The translations under genes were made by a program, and so were the position numbers. Below, piece by piece: positions 25,570 through 34,010 of a stretch of 64,000 nt of DNA. Source of the DNA: an uncultured Oscillibacter sp. (lineage in GTDB: Bacteria > Bacillota > Clostridia > Oscillospirales > Oscillospiraceae); assembly GCA_910588175.1 (NCBI GenBank), contig CAJUQQ010000003.1, positions 1-64,000 of the forward strand, written 5' to 3'. The notes under the pieces were generated by a model. It made no database searches, was not told the origin of the DNA, and saw only the letters and a list, made by a program, of their open reading frames with translations. Within the stretch, counting starts at the first letter, position 1. Every line of letters begins with the position of its first letter.

Positions 25570-26088
25570 ATGGTCTCTTTGCTTTGGTATTTTTGGATCT
25601 ACAGCTTCCTGGGCTGGCTGGTGGAGCTGACCTTTGCCGCCGCCTCCCGTTCCGAGGACCGGCGGCGGCGCTGTTTGCTGCTTCTGCCCCTGTGTCCGGT
25701 CTACGGCCTGGGAATGCTGGCGGTTTTAGCCCTGCCCCCCATGGGCTGGCTGGGCCAAGTGGCCTTCGGCGGACTGGCGGCCACAGCGGTGGAATACGTC
25801 TACCACTGGGCCGGGGAGCGGTTTTTGGGCGTCCGATTCTGGGATTACGCCCAAGTCCCGGGAAATCTCCGGGGCCGGGTCTGCCTGCCCTTTGCTTTGG
25901 CCTGGGGACTGCTGGCGGCGGCGGCGCTCCGGTTTGTCCAGCCGGGGGCGGAAATTCTGGCGTCAGAGGCCGCTCCGGCGCTGACGTACGCCTGTCTGCT
26001 GTTCTTTACGATGGACGCAATTTCCTCCCTTTGGTTCCTTCGGACTACGGGGGATTTGTCGGAAATGCGGGCGGCCTGGCCTTTCTAG
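25570..26088 (+). CDS. Putative ABC-transporter permease of the CmpB/YvlD-like family
   Basis: A 172-residue membrane protein with four to five helices. The N-terminal FWIYSFLGWLVELTFAA, CPVYGLGMLAVLALPP and the WDYAQVPGNLRGRVCLPFALAWG motif are typical of the annotated ABC_trans_CmpB family. The family name is historical and a transport role is unproven. No ATPase is next to it. The start at 25570 follows GAGGTG. Its TAG stop shares the CTAG at 26085-26088 with the stop of the convergent nucleosidase gene. Confidence 0.82.
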   Translation: MVSLLWYFWIYSFLGWLVELTFAAASRSEDRRRRCLLLLPLCPVYGLGMLAVLALPPMGWLGQVAFGGLAATAVEYVYHWAGERFLGVRFWDYAQVPGNLRGRVCLPFALAWGLLAAAALRFVQPGAEILASEAAPALTYACLLFFTMDAISSLWFLRTTGDLSEMRAAWPF

Positions 26089-26771
26089 CGCACCCAGATT
26101 TCCAGCAGGCCCGCCGTAACCCCGGCCGCGATTTCGGAGGCCTTTTCGCAGTTTTGCTCGAAGGCCTCCGCCCCGTCGGCCGCATCTGTGTCGGTGACAC
26201 TCCGCACCGCCAGAAAGGGAATCCCATTCACATAGCACACATGAGCGGCGCCTGCCGTTTCCATATCCACCGCCAAGGGGGCGCATCTTTGACGGACGCG
26301 CTCCCGGTCTTGATTTTCGATAAACCGCTCCCCCGTGGCAATCGTCCCAAAGAAAACCGGAACTTCCGCAACTTCCGCGTATCTCCTGGCCGCGGAAAGC
26401 AGCGCCCCGTCTGAGGGGAAACAGGCCGAAGGCATCCATGGGTGGAACTCCGTCAGAATATCCGGCGCCACGTCATGGTAAACCGAGCGCTCCGCGACCA
26501 CCGTGTCAAAGAGCCGGAGCTTTGGGTCTATGCCCCCGGCTGTTCCGGCGTTGACCACCGCGTCCACGCCGGATACCTCGATCAACAGCTCCGCCGCCAC
26601 GGCGGCGTTTACCCTGCACACGCCGCTGTATACCGCCGTGACAGGAACTTGCCGGAGCGTCCCCTCATAAAATTTCAGCATCGCCTTTTCCGTGATCCGG
26701 TGGATATCCATAGTCCTTAAAAAAGGGGCCAGTTCCGTATCGCTGGCGCATAAAATTCCCGCTTTTTTCAC
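26085..26771 (-). CDS. mtnN: 5'-methylthioadenosine/S-adenosylhomocysteine nucleosidase
   Basis: A 228-residue enzyme that hydrolyses MTA and SAH to adenine plus the thiosugar, supporting methionine salvage and removing a radical SAM inhibitor (5'-deoxyadenosine is also a known substrate). Seen are GILCASDTELAPF with the catalytic Glu, NAGTAGGI, VDMETAGAAHVCY and RSVTDTD with the catalytic Asp. The start is GTG at 26771, 9 nt after AAAGGAG. It follows the rRNA methyltransferase gene after 14 nt. Confidence 0.94.
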   Translation of the reverse strand: MKKAGILCASDTELAPFLRTMDIHRITEKAMLKFYEGTLRQVPVTAVYSGVCRVNAAVAAELLIEVSGVDAVVNAGTAGGIDPKLRLFDTVVAERSVYHDVAPDILTEFHPWMPSACFPSDGALLSAARRYAEVAEVPVFFGTIATGERFIENQDRERVRQRCAPLAVDMETAGAAHVCYVNGIPFLAVRSVTDTDAADGAEAFEQNCEKASEIAAGVTAGLLEIWVR

Positions 26772-26785
26772 AAAGGTATTCTCCT

Positions 26786-28015
26786 TTACACCACTTGGAA
26801 CAAATAGAACTTCAGGTAATTTGTCTCCTCCACTCCCCACAGGATCGGGTGGTCGCAGCTCTGCTGCCGGGCCTCAATCTGCCGGAGGCGGACCCCGGCG
26901 TCCCGGGCGGCGGCGTGGAGCATCGCCGTGAATTTCTCCTCCTCCGCGAAGTGGGAACAGGAGCAGGTAGCCAGATATCCGCCCCGGGGCAACAGCTTCA
27001 TTGCCCGGTAGTTGATCTCCTTGTAGCCTGTCATGGCGTTGGCCGCTGTCTTCCGGGACTTGGTAAAAGCCGGCGGGTCCAGGATGATGTAGTCGTACTT
27101 CACCGGCTCCTTTTCCAGGGCCGGAAGCAGCTCGAAAACATTGGCGGACACGCAGTCCACTACACCGCTCAGACCGTTTCGCTCCGCGTTGGCCCGGGCC
27201 ATCTCCACAGCGGAGGCCGACACGTCCACTGCGGTGACATGCTTCGCTCCGCCCAGGGCGGCGTTCAGGGCAAAGGATCCGGTGTGGGTAAAGCAGTCCA
27301 GCACCGTCTTTCCCTCCGCCAGTCTGGCTGCGGCCCGGCGATTGTACTTCTGGTCCAGAAAAAAGCCGGTCTTCTGGCCGTTTTCTACATCTACCAGATA
27401 CTTCACCCCATTTTCCACAATTTCCGTCACCGGGGACTCCGGCAAGGCCTCCCCCGGGAGCGGAAACCAGCCCTTGTACTGCTCCAGCCCCTCCTTTTCC
27501 CGAAGGGCGGCGTCGTTCCGCTCAAAGACGCCGCGGACAGTCTGCCCGTCCTCCCGGAGAACGCGGACCAGCAGGGGCAGAAGCAGCTCCTTGATCCGCT
27601 CCATACCCACGGACAACACCTGGACGCTGAGGAGATCATGGAACTTGTCCACCGTCAGGCCGGGGAACATATCCGCCTCCCCGAAGACCACACGGCAGGC
27701 GTCCAGATCCTCCGGGGCCATGACGGTTTTCCGGTACTCCCAGGCCCAGCGGAGCTTTCGCTCCCAAAACGCGGCGTCAAAGCGGTCGTTGGCGTTCCGG
27801 GAAAGCAGGCGGACCCGGATCTTCGACTTCTCCGACAGAAAGCCGGTGCCAAGATACGCGCCCTTACGGCTCCGCACATCCGTCAGTCCACCGTTTTCCG
27901 GCGTACCGTCCATGGATAAAATTTCCGCGTCGTAAACCCAGGGGTGCCCCCGGAGAATGGCCGCTTCGGCCTTTGGGGTAACGGTGACGCTGGGGTAGAG
28001 CCGCTCTGTTTTCAT
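26786..28015 (-). CDS. Class I SAM-dependent rRNA methyltransferase (RlmI-like)
   Basis: A 409-residue protein of the RlmI/YwbD family, which methylates C5 of a cytidine in 23S rRNA. An N-terminal PUA domain (about 8-80, RGHPWVYDAEIL) and an EEHEA-like middle precede the Rossmann methyltransferase with FFLDQKYNRRAA, VLDCFTHTGSFALNAAL and DYIILDPPAFTKSR. The cysteine in CSCSHF near the C-terminus fits the m5C-type catalytic cysteine. It is co-directional with mtnN, which clears the SAH by-product. Confidence 0.92.
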   Translation of the reverse strand: MKTERLYPSVTVTPKAEAAILRGHPWVYDAEILSMDGTPENGGLTDVRSRKGAYLGTGFLSEKSKIRVRLLSRNANDRFDAAFWERKLRWAWEYRKTVMAPEDLDACRVVFGEADMFPGLTVDKFHDLLSVQVLSVGMERIKELLLPLLVRVLREDGQTVRGVFERNDAALREKEGLEQYKGWFPLPGEALPESPVTEIVENGVKYLVDVENGQKTGFFLDQKYNRRAAARLAEGKTVLDCFTHTGSFALNAALGGAKHVTAVDVSASAVEMARANAERNGLSGVVDCVSANVFELLPALEKEPVKYDYIILDPPAFTKSRKTAANAMTGYKEINYRAMKLLPRGGYLATCSCSHFAEEEKFTAMLHAAARDAGVRLRQIEARQQSCDHPILWGVEETNYLKFYLFQVV

Positions 28016-28106
28016 AGGATATATCCTCCTGCCGGATTTTCTTCTCTCTAATATAGCACACTTTCCGCCGGATTTCCATAGGATTCAAGGAGAAGGAGGA
28101 ATCATC

Positions 28107-28847
28107 ATGCCTACGATTTATTTAAGTCCCTCCACACAGGAGTGGAACAGCTATGTCACCGGCAGCGGCTCGGAAGAATACAATATGAACCTTTTGGCGG
28201 ACGCTCTGGTCCCCTATCTTCTTTCCAACGGAATACAGTACAAACGCAACCGGCCTGAAATGACCGCCGGGTCCTCCATCCGGGAGGCCAACCGGGGGAC
28301 CTATGACCTCTACCTGGCCCTGCACTCCAACGGTGCGCCGGAGGGGCGCTACGGCGAGGAGCGGGGAATCATCGCCTTCTATTACCCCGGCAGCCGCCAG
28401 GGCCAGCGGGCGGCGGAGCTCATTGCCCAGGAGCTCCGGAAAATCTATCCCCTCCCCGGCAAGGTCACCACCCGCTCCACCACCACCCTGGGCGAGGTGG
28501 CCCAGTCCAACGCTCCGGCGGTGCTGGTGGAAATCGGCTACCACGACAACTGGTCCGACGCCACTTGGGTGGAAGGACACATGGACGCCATCGCCCAGCA
28601 GCTTGCCCGGGCCCTCACCGAGTTTTTCGGTCTGCCGTTCATCTACCCCATGGATCCCGTTCAGGGCGCCGTGGCCCTCAACTGGGGTACCCTGAACCTG
28701 CGGAGCTACCCCTCTCCTACCGGAAGCATTATCGCCAATCTTCCCAACGGAACCCAAGTGACCATCTACGGCGAGTGGCAGGGCTGGTACGTCGTCCATC
28801 ACGACGGGCACGTGGGCTACGCCGCCGCCGCGTATATCGACACCTGA
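28107..28847 (+). CDS. N-acetylmuramoyl-L-alanine amidase with SH3-like tail
   Basis: A 246-residue cell-wall hydrolase. Residues 3-175 are an amidase_3-type catalytic domain: EEYNMNLLADAL with the conserved Glu, LYLALHSNGAP with a zinc-binding His, and PAVLVEIGYHDN with the catalytic Glu. Residues 185-246 form a bacterial SH3 domain (LNLRSYPSPTGSIIANLPNGT in part). The usual first zinc motif G-H-G-G is replaced by LSPSTQEWN, a variant I associate with a clostridial subgroup. No signal peptide is visible, so export or release may depend on lysis or sporulation. AGGAGG lies 9 nt before the ATG. Confidence 0.88.
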   Translation: MPTIYLSPSTQEWNSYVTGSGSEEYNMNLLADALVPYLLSNGIQYKRNRPEMTAGSSIREANRGTYDLYLALHSNGAPEGRYGEERGIIAFYYPGSRQGQRAAELIAQELRKIYPLPGKVTTRSTTTLGEVAQSNAPAVLVEIGYHDNWSDATWVEGHMDAIAQQLARALTEFFGLPFIYPMDPVQGAVALNWGTLNLRSYPSPTGSIIANLPNGTQVTIYGEWQGWYVVHHDGHVGYAAAAYIDT

Positions 28848-29287
28848 CCGGAGCGGTTTCTCCCTCAATTGGCCGGAGCTTTTCTGTTCCTTCCAAAAAT
28901 TTCTTGGGATTTCTCCGCCGGTTTGAGGATTTTTCTTGACAGCGGTCCAGTAAACGTTTAAACTAAAGACAGATTGCCGTCGGAGGGCAAAGGGGTGTCC
29001 TTCGGTCGTTTTCTAAAACGCACCTGTCCGCGGGTTCCGTTTTGAAAGCCGGCAATGCGCCCAACAGCGAAAACCATTCCGCCCCCGGAAGACCGGCGTC
29101 CCTCATTCGGGACGCGGGCGGAACACAAGGAAACCCATGTCCGACAGCCGCCGGCGGCCATACCGCCCCGGGGACATCCATGCCCTTGGAGGGAAAACAG
29201 AGCCCCTCCGCCGTACGGGCGTGTTGACGGTTTTTTGAAGCGGGTTTTCCGCGGCAATACCAAAATTGAATGGAGGAATCAGCAGCC
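28848..29287. other. Long leader of the RNase Y gene
   Basis: This 440-bp gap includes the amidase gene's 3' end, a strong promoter (28936-28964) and about 315 nt of GC-rich transcribed leader before rny. The leader holds a nested hairpin (29077-29123) and other short inverted repeats. I recognise no known riboswitch. Confidence 0.55.
28936..28964 (+). promoter_or_regulatory. Promoter of rny
   Basis: A perfect TTGACA (28936-28941) and TAAACT (28959-28964) with 17-bp spacing. The predicted start lies about 315 bp before the RNase Y start codon. Confidence 0.7.
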
Positions 29288-30835
29288 GTGATTCAAGCTA
29301 TCATCGCCTTCCTGATCGGGTTGGCGGCCGGCGGCGTGCTCTGCTTCCCGCTTGGTATTCGCTATCGGAAGAACGTCTCTGAAAAAGAAATCTCCAGCGC
29401 CGAGGAAGAGGGAACGCGCATTGTCAACGAGGCCATCAAAAGCGCCGAATCCAAGAAGCGCGAGGCCCTGTTGGAAGCCAAGGAGGAGATCTTAAAAAAC
29501 CGCAGCGAGTACGAAAAGGAAGTCAAAGAACGCCGCGCCGACCTTCAGCGGCAGGAAAACCGCCTGCAGCAGAAGGAGGAAAACCTCGACCGTAAGATCG
29601 AGGCCGTGGAAAAGAAAGAAGAGTCCCTGACCCAGAAGCACGCCGCCATTGACAAGGAAACCGAGGAGATCAAGCTTGTCAAGCGCGGCCAGACCGAAAT
29701 GCTGGAGCGCATCTCCGGCTTCACCACCGAGGAGGCCAAGCAGTACCTCATCGACCAGGTGGAGGCCGAGGTCACTCACGAGACCGCCCTCAAAATCAAA
29801 GAGGTCGAGTCCCGGATGAGAGAGGAGTGCGACTCCAGGGCCCGGGAGATCGTGGCTCAGGCCATCCAGCGCTGCGCCGCCGATCAGGTGGCCGACATGA
29901 CCGTCAGTGTGGTTCCCCTGCCCAATGACGAGATGAAGGGACGTATCATTGGCCGGGAAGGCCGGAATATCCGCACCATCGAAACGCTGACGGGCGTGGA
30001 TCTCATCATCGACGACACGCCGGAGGCCATCACCGTCTCCTGCTTCGAGCCGGTCCGCCGTGAGGTTGCCCGTCTGGCCCTGGAAAAGCTGATTTCCGAC
30101 GGGCGTATCCACCCCACTCACATTGAGGAGATGGTGGAGAAGGCCCGCCGGGAGGTGGACGCCACCATTAAGGCCGAGGGCGAACGGGTGGTCTTCGAGT
30201 GCGGCATCCGCAGCCTCCACCCGGAGCTGGTGAAGATGCTGGGCCGCCTCCATTACCGCACCAGCTACGGCCAGAACGTTCTCCAGCACTCCGTGGAGGT
30301 CAGCCATATCGCCGGCATGATGGCGGCGGAGCTGGGCGTGGATGTCCAGGCCGCGAAACGGGCCGGACTGCTCCACGACCTGGGCAAATCCGTGGACCAC
30401 GAGATGGAGGGCACTCATGTGGCCCTAGGTGTGGAATTCGCCCGGAAGTACAAGGAGAAAGAAGAGATCATCCACGCCATCGAGGCCCACCACAACGATG
30501 TGGAGCCCAGAACCATCGTCGCTTGCCTGGTTCAGGCTGCGGACGCCATTTCCGCCGCCCGGCCCGGCGCCCGCCGTGAAAATCTGGAGAACTACATCAA
30601 GCGCCTGGAGCAGCTGGAGACCATTACCGGCTCCTATCCCGGCGTGGACAAGGCTTTCGCCATTCAAGCGGGCCGGGAGGTCCGGGTCATGGTGAAGCCC
30701 GAGCAGGTCAGTGAGGACCAGATGGTCATTCTGGCCCGGGATCTGGCCAAGAAGATCGAGGAGGAAATGGAGTACCCCGGTCAGATCAAGGTCCATGTCC
30801 TCCGGGAGACCAAGGTGGTCGAATACGCGAAATAA
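29288..30835 (+). CDS. rny: Ribonuclease Y
   Basis: A 515-residue membrane-anchored endoribonuclease that starts mRNA decay. The N-terminal helix (IIAFLIGLAAGGVLCFPLG) is followed by a charged coiled coil to about 190, the KH domain (GRIIGREGRNIRTIETLTG) and the HD domain (NVLQHSVEVSHIAGMMAAEL; LLHDLGKSVDHE with the metal-binding HD). I favour the GTG at 29288, 11 nt after GGAGG, over the ATG at 29270, which has no site and overlaps it. The 5' leader is unusually long. Confidence 0.96.
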   Translation: MIQAIIAFLIGLAAGGVLCFPLGIRYRKNVSEKEISSAEEEGTRIVNEAIKSAESKKREALLEAKEEILKNRSEYEKEVKERRADLQRQENRLQQKEENLDRKIEAVEKKEESLTQKHAAIDKETEEIKLVKRGQTEMLERISGFTTEEAKQYLIDQVEAEVTHETALKIKEVESRMREECDSRAREIVAQAIQRCAADQVADMTVSVVPLPNDEMKGRIIGREGRNIRTIETLTGVDLIIDDTPEAITVSCFEPVRREVARLALEKLISDGRIHPTHIEEMVEKARREVDATIKAEGERVVFECGIRSLHPELVKMLGRLHYRTSYGQNVLQHSVEVSHIAGMMAAELGVDVQAAKRAGLLHDLGKSVDHEMEGTHVALGVEFARKYKEKEEIIHAIEAHHNDVEPRTIVACLVQAADAISAARPGARRENLENYIKRLEQLETITGSYPGVDKAFAIQAGREVRVMVKPEQVSEDQMVILARDLAKKIEEEMEYPGQIKVHVLRETKVVEYAK

Positions 30836-30873
30836 TCCTCTTCGCAACGGATTGCGAGGACAAAACGCAAGGA

Positions 30874-30919
30874 ACAGAAAGCGGTCGTGATACCCTCACA
30901 GCCGCTTTCTGTCTTTTTA
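30874..30919 (+). terminator. Terminator after rny
   Basis: ACAGAAAGCGG (30874-30884) pairs with CCGCTTTCTGT (30902-30912) around a 17-nt loop, followed by CTTTTTA. Confidence 0.8.
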
Positions 30920-30950
30920 TTCAGAAGCACAAAGAAAGGATGTCGTTTCC

Positions 30951-31838
30951 ATGAGCGTTCAAAATCTCCTCAGCACCCAGTCCCCCACGGAAAGCCGCCG
31001 GTTTGCCGCCGGGGGGAACAAACCGGCGGGGCTTTCCTTCCAGGAGCGGCTGGCCCAGACCTCCGCCAACGCCGCCTGTATCCAGGGGCCTGATATCCAT
31101 CTCCGCTTGCCCAACGAAAACACGGTCTTTTCCGGCTCCCATGCCGGTCAGAACCATACGATGCAGACCATCTACGCGGAGTACACGGCGGACTCCACCC
31201 CCGAGGACCCCATCGTCCGTGTCACCGGCGCCTCGGACAGCGGCCCCTACGACTTTACCTGCCGCATCAAGGACATCGACCCTTCCAACGCCTCCTACGC
31301 AGAGCTGGCCGCCTTGTTCGGCTATTTGCAAAAGACCGGCGCGTATCAGGGCGGGCTCTCTTTGGGCGTAGTCCCCACCGGTCTGGAAACCGGCGACATC
31401 ATGGAGCGGCGCGATTACCTCAGCATGATTGACCGCCACCAATATGACCGCCATTTCGGCGGCGCCTGCCAGGCCGAGGCGGCGGAGCTGCTGGCCCTGT
31501 ATCAGCCCTATGCCTCCGGAAACGGAGCCCCTCGGAGCGCCGCCGCCCTGGACCACAGCGTTCTCATGAAAAAGGACCTTCTCTCCGCCCTGGCGGATTT
31601 TCAGTCCTCCGCCCTGGACCGGATGAAGAAAGCCAAGGAAAACGAGGAGGAAGAAGATGCGTGGAATAAGCTGATGAAGTATCTGGACGCCTGGATTGAG
31701 TCCCTGCGGGAAGAGGCCGACATCCGGAAAATCGCCAGAGCCCACGCCGCTCTGACGGCCCTTCAAACGGACGCCGAATCGGACCGGCCGGACCTTGGAG
31801 AGTATCTCCTGGAACAGCTGCAAAACGCCATTGCCTAA
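30951..31838 (+). CDS. Hypothetical protein between rny and the spoIVF-like pair
   Basis: A 295-residue soluble protein that I do not assign to a family. It has no signal peptide or membrane helix. Residues 55-140 look beta-rich (NTVFSGSHAGQNHTMQTIYA; DPIVRVTGASDSGPYDFTCR). Residues 200-290 are helical and highly acidic (KKAKENEEEEDAWNKLMKYL). The middle has YAELAALFGYLQKTGAYQGG. Such proteins, beginning with a short amphipathic stretch and containing YAELAALFG-type motifs, are frequent hypotheticals in Clostridia. AAAGGATG lies upstream of the ATG at 30951. It is convergent with the SpoIVFB-like gene. Confidence 0.7.
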   Translation: MSVQNLLSTQSPTESRRFAAGGNKPAGLSFQERLAQTSANAACIQGPDIHLRLPNENTVFSGSHAGQNHTMQTIYAEYTADSTPEDPIVRVTGASDSGPYDFTCRIKDIDPSNASYAELAALFGYLQKTGAYQGGLSLGVVPTGLETGDIMERRDYLSMIDRHQYDRHFGGACQAEAAELLALYQPYASGNGAPRSAAALDHSVLMKKDLLSALADFQSSALDRMKKAKENEEEEDAWNKLMKYLDAWIESLREEADIRKIARAHAALTALQTDAESDRPDLGEYLLEQLQNAIA

Positions 31839-31857
31839 GCCCGGATCTTTCCGCTCC

Positions 31858-32451
31858 TTACAGACATCCGCCGGACCGCCAGGGCAGCGCCCCCCAATAG
31901 ACGCTGGCCAGCAGCGTGGGCAGCAGCCACAGGCTTCCACCGGTCCGCAGCATAACCCAGGCGATCAGCGCCGCCAGAGCCGCCGCCGTCACGCCGCCGG
32001 CCCAGCGAACCGCCGTCTCTCCCGCCGCCGGACCCGCCGTCCAGGAAGCCAGAAGATACAGCGCCCTGCCCCCATCTAAGGGGCGGACCGGCAGGAGATT
32101 GAAGGCGCACAGCACCAGGTTCGCCCCCACGGCGGCGGGCCAGCGGCCCTTACCCAAAGCTGTCAGGACGAGCGCCGCCAGGAGATTTCCGGCGGGCCCG
32201 GCCAGCACCGCCGCCAGCTCCCCGCCATAGGACAGGCGGCGGCTGTCCGTTTCCAGAACCGCGCCCAAAACGTTGAGGCGAAAACCCGTCACCTCCGCCC
32301 CCAGCGCTCGAAGCACTGCCCAGTGCCCCAGCTCATGGACGGCGGCGGCCCCCAGCACCGTAGCCAGGGGCTCCCAGCCGTTGGCCAGGACAAACCAGGC
32401 GGCAAGAAGAACCAAGCCGCCGCTTATCCGAATGTTACAGGGAGGAGACAT
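31858..32451 (-). CDS. Site-2 protease, SpoIVFB-like (M50)
   Basis: A 197-residue intramembrane metalloprotease. The zinc site AAAVHELGHWAVLRA near 36-50 and the second motif FNLLPVRPLDGGRAL (N-x-x-P-x-x-P-L-D-G) match the M50B family. SpoIVFB cleaves pro-sigma-K in the mother cell during sporulation. The gene overlaps the upstream M23 gene by 17 nt, the same pairing as spoIVFA-spoIVFB, which supports this role but does not prove it. Confidence 0.87.
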   Translation of the reverse strand: MSPPCNIRISGGLVLLAAWFVLANGWEPLATVLGAAAVHELGHWAVLRALGAEVTGFRLNVLGAVLETDSRRLSYGGELAAVLAGPAGNLLAALVLTALGKGRWPAAVGANLVLCAFNLLPVRPLDGGRALYLLASWTAGPAAGETAVRWAGGVTAAALAALIAWVMLRTGGSLWLLPTLLASVYWGALPWRSGGCL

Positions 32452-33406
32452 AGTAAATGGGATTCAGGTAAGTCCCCTCCCGCTGGAGTTCAAAGTGCAG
32501 GTGGGGCCCGGTGGCCATGCCGGTCTCCCCCACTTCGGCGATCTTCTCTCCCCGCTTCACCGCCGCGCCGGAGGAGGCCGTAATCCGGCTGCAATGGGCA
32601 TAGAGAGTCGAATAGCCCCCCTCATGGGCCACGACGCAGTAGCGGCCATAGCTGCTGCTGTCTCCCACGGCGGTGACGGTGCCGTCGGCAAAGCACCGCA
32701 CCTCCGTCCCCGCGTCCGCCGCCAAATCCACACCGTAGTGGAAGCGCTCCTCTCCCTCCGTCGGGTGTTCCCGGTAGCCGAAGTCGGAGCTGAGCGTACC
32801 GGCCACCGGCGCGCAGTAGTCAAAGCCCAGAAGGGCCTGCTCCATGCTGACTCCTTGGGGAAGATTTTCCTGGGAGTACAGAACATAGGCCAGGTTCGAG
32901 GCCGATTGAAGCGCTTCTGCGGGGGCCTTCTCCGTGGGGGAAGCGGAATTTTCCCGGTAGCTCCGCAGGGTTTCCAACGCCGCGCCGTCTTGAAGCCTTG
33001 GCGTCTTTCGGGTGGTCATTCCCTCCGAGGGTTCTTCGGGTTGGGAGACGGCGCTGGTCTGGACCGCCTCCTCCTGAGGGTGGAACACCGCCTGATAAAC
33101 CGCTCCCACGCCGCCTTCTTCTCCGGAAAAGGCCCGGCCCACAGCGGAAAATACCGCCTGAACATCCATGTTCCGTTCCATTGCGGCGGACAGTTTTTCA
33201 TTGAATGTCGCCATTTTCGCCGGAAGCAGCAGCTTTGCCGCCACCAGTGCCACAAAGACACTGCCGCACGCCACCAGCTGTAAAAGCCGCCGCAGGTCTT
33301 TTGCCGTCAGGGACTCCCCCTGTCTGCGGCGCGCTCCGCCCCGGACGCTTCCAACGCTCTGCCTTCGTGCGGTCATCAGCCGCCGTCCCGCCTGCCGTGA
33401 AGTCAT
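32435..33406 (-). CDS. SpoIVFA-like membrane-anchored M23 protein
   Basis: A 323-residue protein with a basic cytoplasmic N-terminus, one helix near 43-60 (LVACGSVFVALVAAKLLL) and a C-terminal LytM/M23 domain (about 200-320). In Bacillus, SpoIVFA holds and inhibits SpoIVFB. Here the metal ligands look complete (RFHYGVDLAAD; GPHLHFEL), unlike the degenerate site in typical SpoIVFA, so it may also cut peptidoglycan or bind it. It immediately precedes and overlaps the SpoIVFB-like gene. Confidence 0.83.
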   Translation of the reverse strand: MTSRQAGRRLMTARRQSVGSVRGGARRRQGESLTAKDLRRLLQLVACGSVFVALVAAKLLLPAKMATFNEKLSAAMERNMDVQAVFSAVGRAFSGEEGGVGAVYQAVFHPQEEAVQTSAVSQPEEPSEGMTTRKTPRLQDGAALETLRSYRENSASPTEKAPAEALQSASNLAYVLYSQENLPQGVSMEQALLGFDYCAPVAGTLSSDFGYREHPTEGEERFHYGVDLAADAGTEVRCFADGTVTAVGDSSSYGRYCVVAHEGGYSTLYAHCSRITASSGAAVKRGEKIAEVGETGMATGPHLHFELQREGTYLNPIYYVSSL

Positions 33407-33538
33407 GCCGTCCCCTCCTTCAGGAGATTTTTCCCGCTTGTTTCCATCTATTTTATGAGCTTGACCCCTTAAAAATACCGGAAAAATCCCTTCCTTTTCC
33501 TCATTCTGAGAATCTCAAGAAAATATGAAAAAAAAACC

Positions 33539-33567
33539 TTGCTTTTTGGGTCTTTCCCTGCTAAAAT
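33539..33567 (+). promoter_or_regulatory. Promoter of rpsT
   Basis: TTGCTT (33539-33544) and TAAAAT (33562-33567) with 17-bp spacing, about 65 bp before the S20 start codon. Confidence 0.7.
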
Positions 33568-33631
33568 ATAGGTCTGTACGGTAGGACTTGTCCTGCCCGC
33601 ATGAAATCAACGGCCAAAGGAGGTGTTTGGT

Positions 33632-33895
33632 TTGCCGAATATCAAGTCTGCCAAAAAGCGCGTCCTCATCGGAAAGGCGAGGAACGCCCGCAACAAGGCC
33701 ACGAAGTCCGATCTCAAGACCGCGATCAAAAAGTTCGAGGCCGCCGCCGCAGAGGGCAATCGCACCGATGCCGATGGCGCTTACAAGGTTGCGGTGAAGA
33801 AGGTCGATCAGGCTGTGGCGAAGGGTGTTCTCCACAAGAACGCGGCCGCTCACAAAAAGAGCGCCATGACCCTGAAGCTCAATCGGATCGGTTGA
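33632..33895 (+). CDS. rpsT: 30S ribosomal protein S20
   Basis: An 87-residue basic helical protein that binds 16S rRNA. Seen are PNIKSAKKRVLIGKARNARN at the start and LHKNAAAHKKSAMTLKLNRI at the end. The TTG at 33632 is the likely start: AAAGGAGG lies 8 nt upstream and S20 begins with M-P-N-I-K-S-A. A GTG at 33623 would add three residues and sits in the ribosome binding site. A weak start codon is common for self-regulated S20 genes. Confidence 0.96.
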   Translation: MPNIKSAKKRVLIGKARNARNKATKSDLKTAIKKFEAAAAEGNRTDADGAYKVAVKKVDQAVAKGVLHKNAAAHKKSAMTLKLNRIG

Positions 33896-33960
33896 TCCAA
33901 ACATATCCCCGTTTCCGGGGGAGTGACGCTTCCGTGTGAATGCCCGGAGGCCGTCAGGCC

Positions 33961-33989
33961 AAAAGGGCATCCGTTCGGATGTCCTTTTT
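33961..33989 (+). terminator. Terminator between rpsT and tatD
   Basis: AAAAGGGCATCCG (33961-33973) pairs with CGGATGTCCTTTT (from 33976, one G-U pair), followed by more Ts. Confidence 0.8.
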
Positions 33990-34010
33990 GTTTTGCCAGG
34001 AGGTTCTAAT

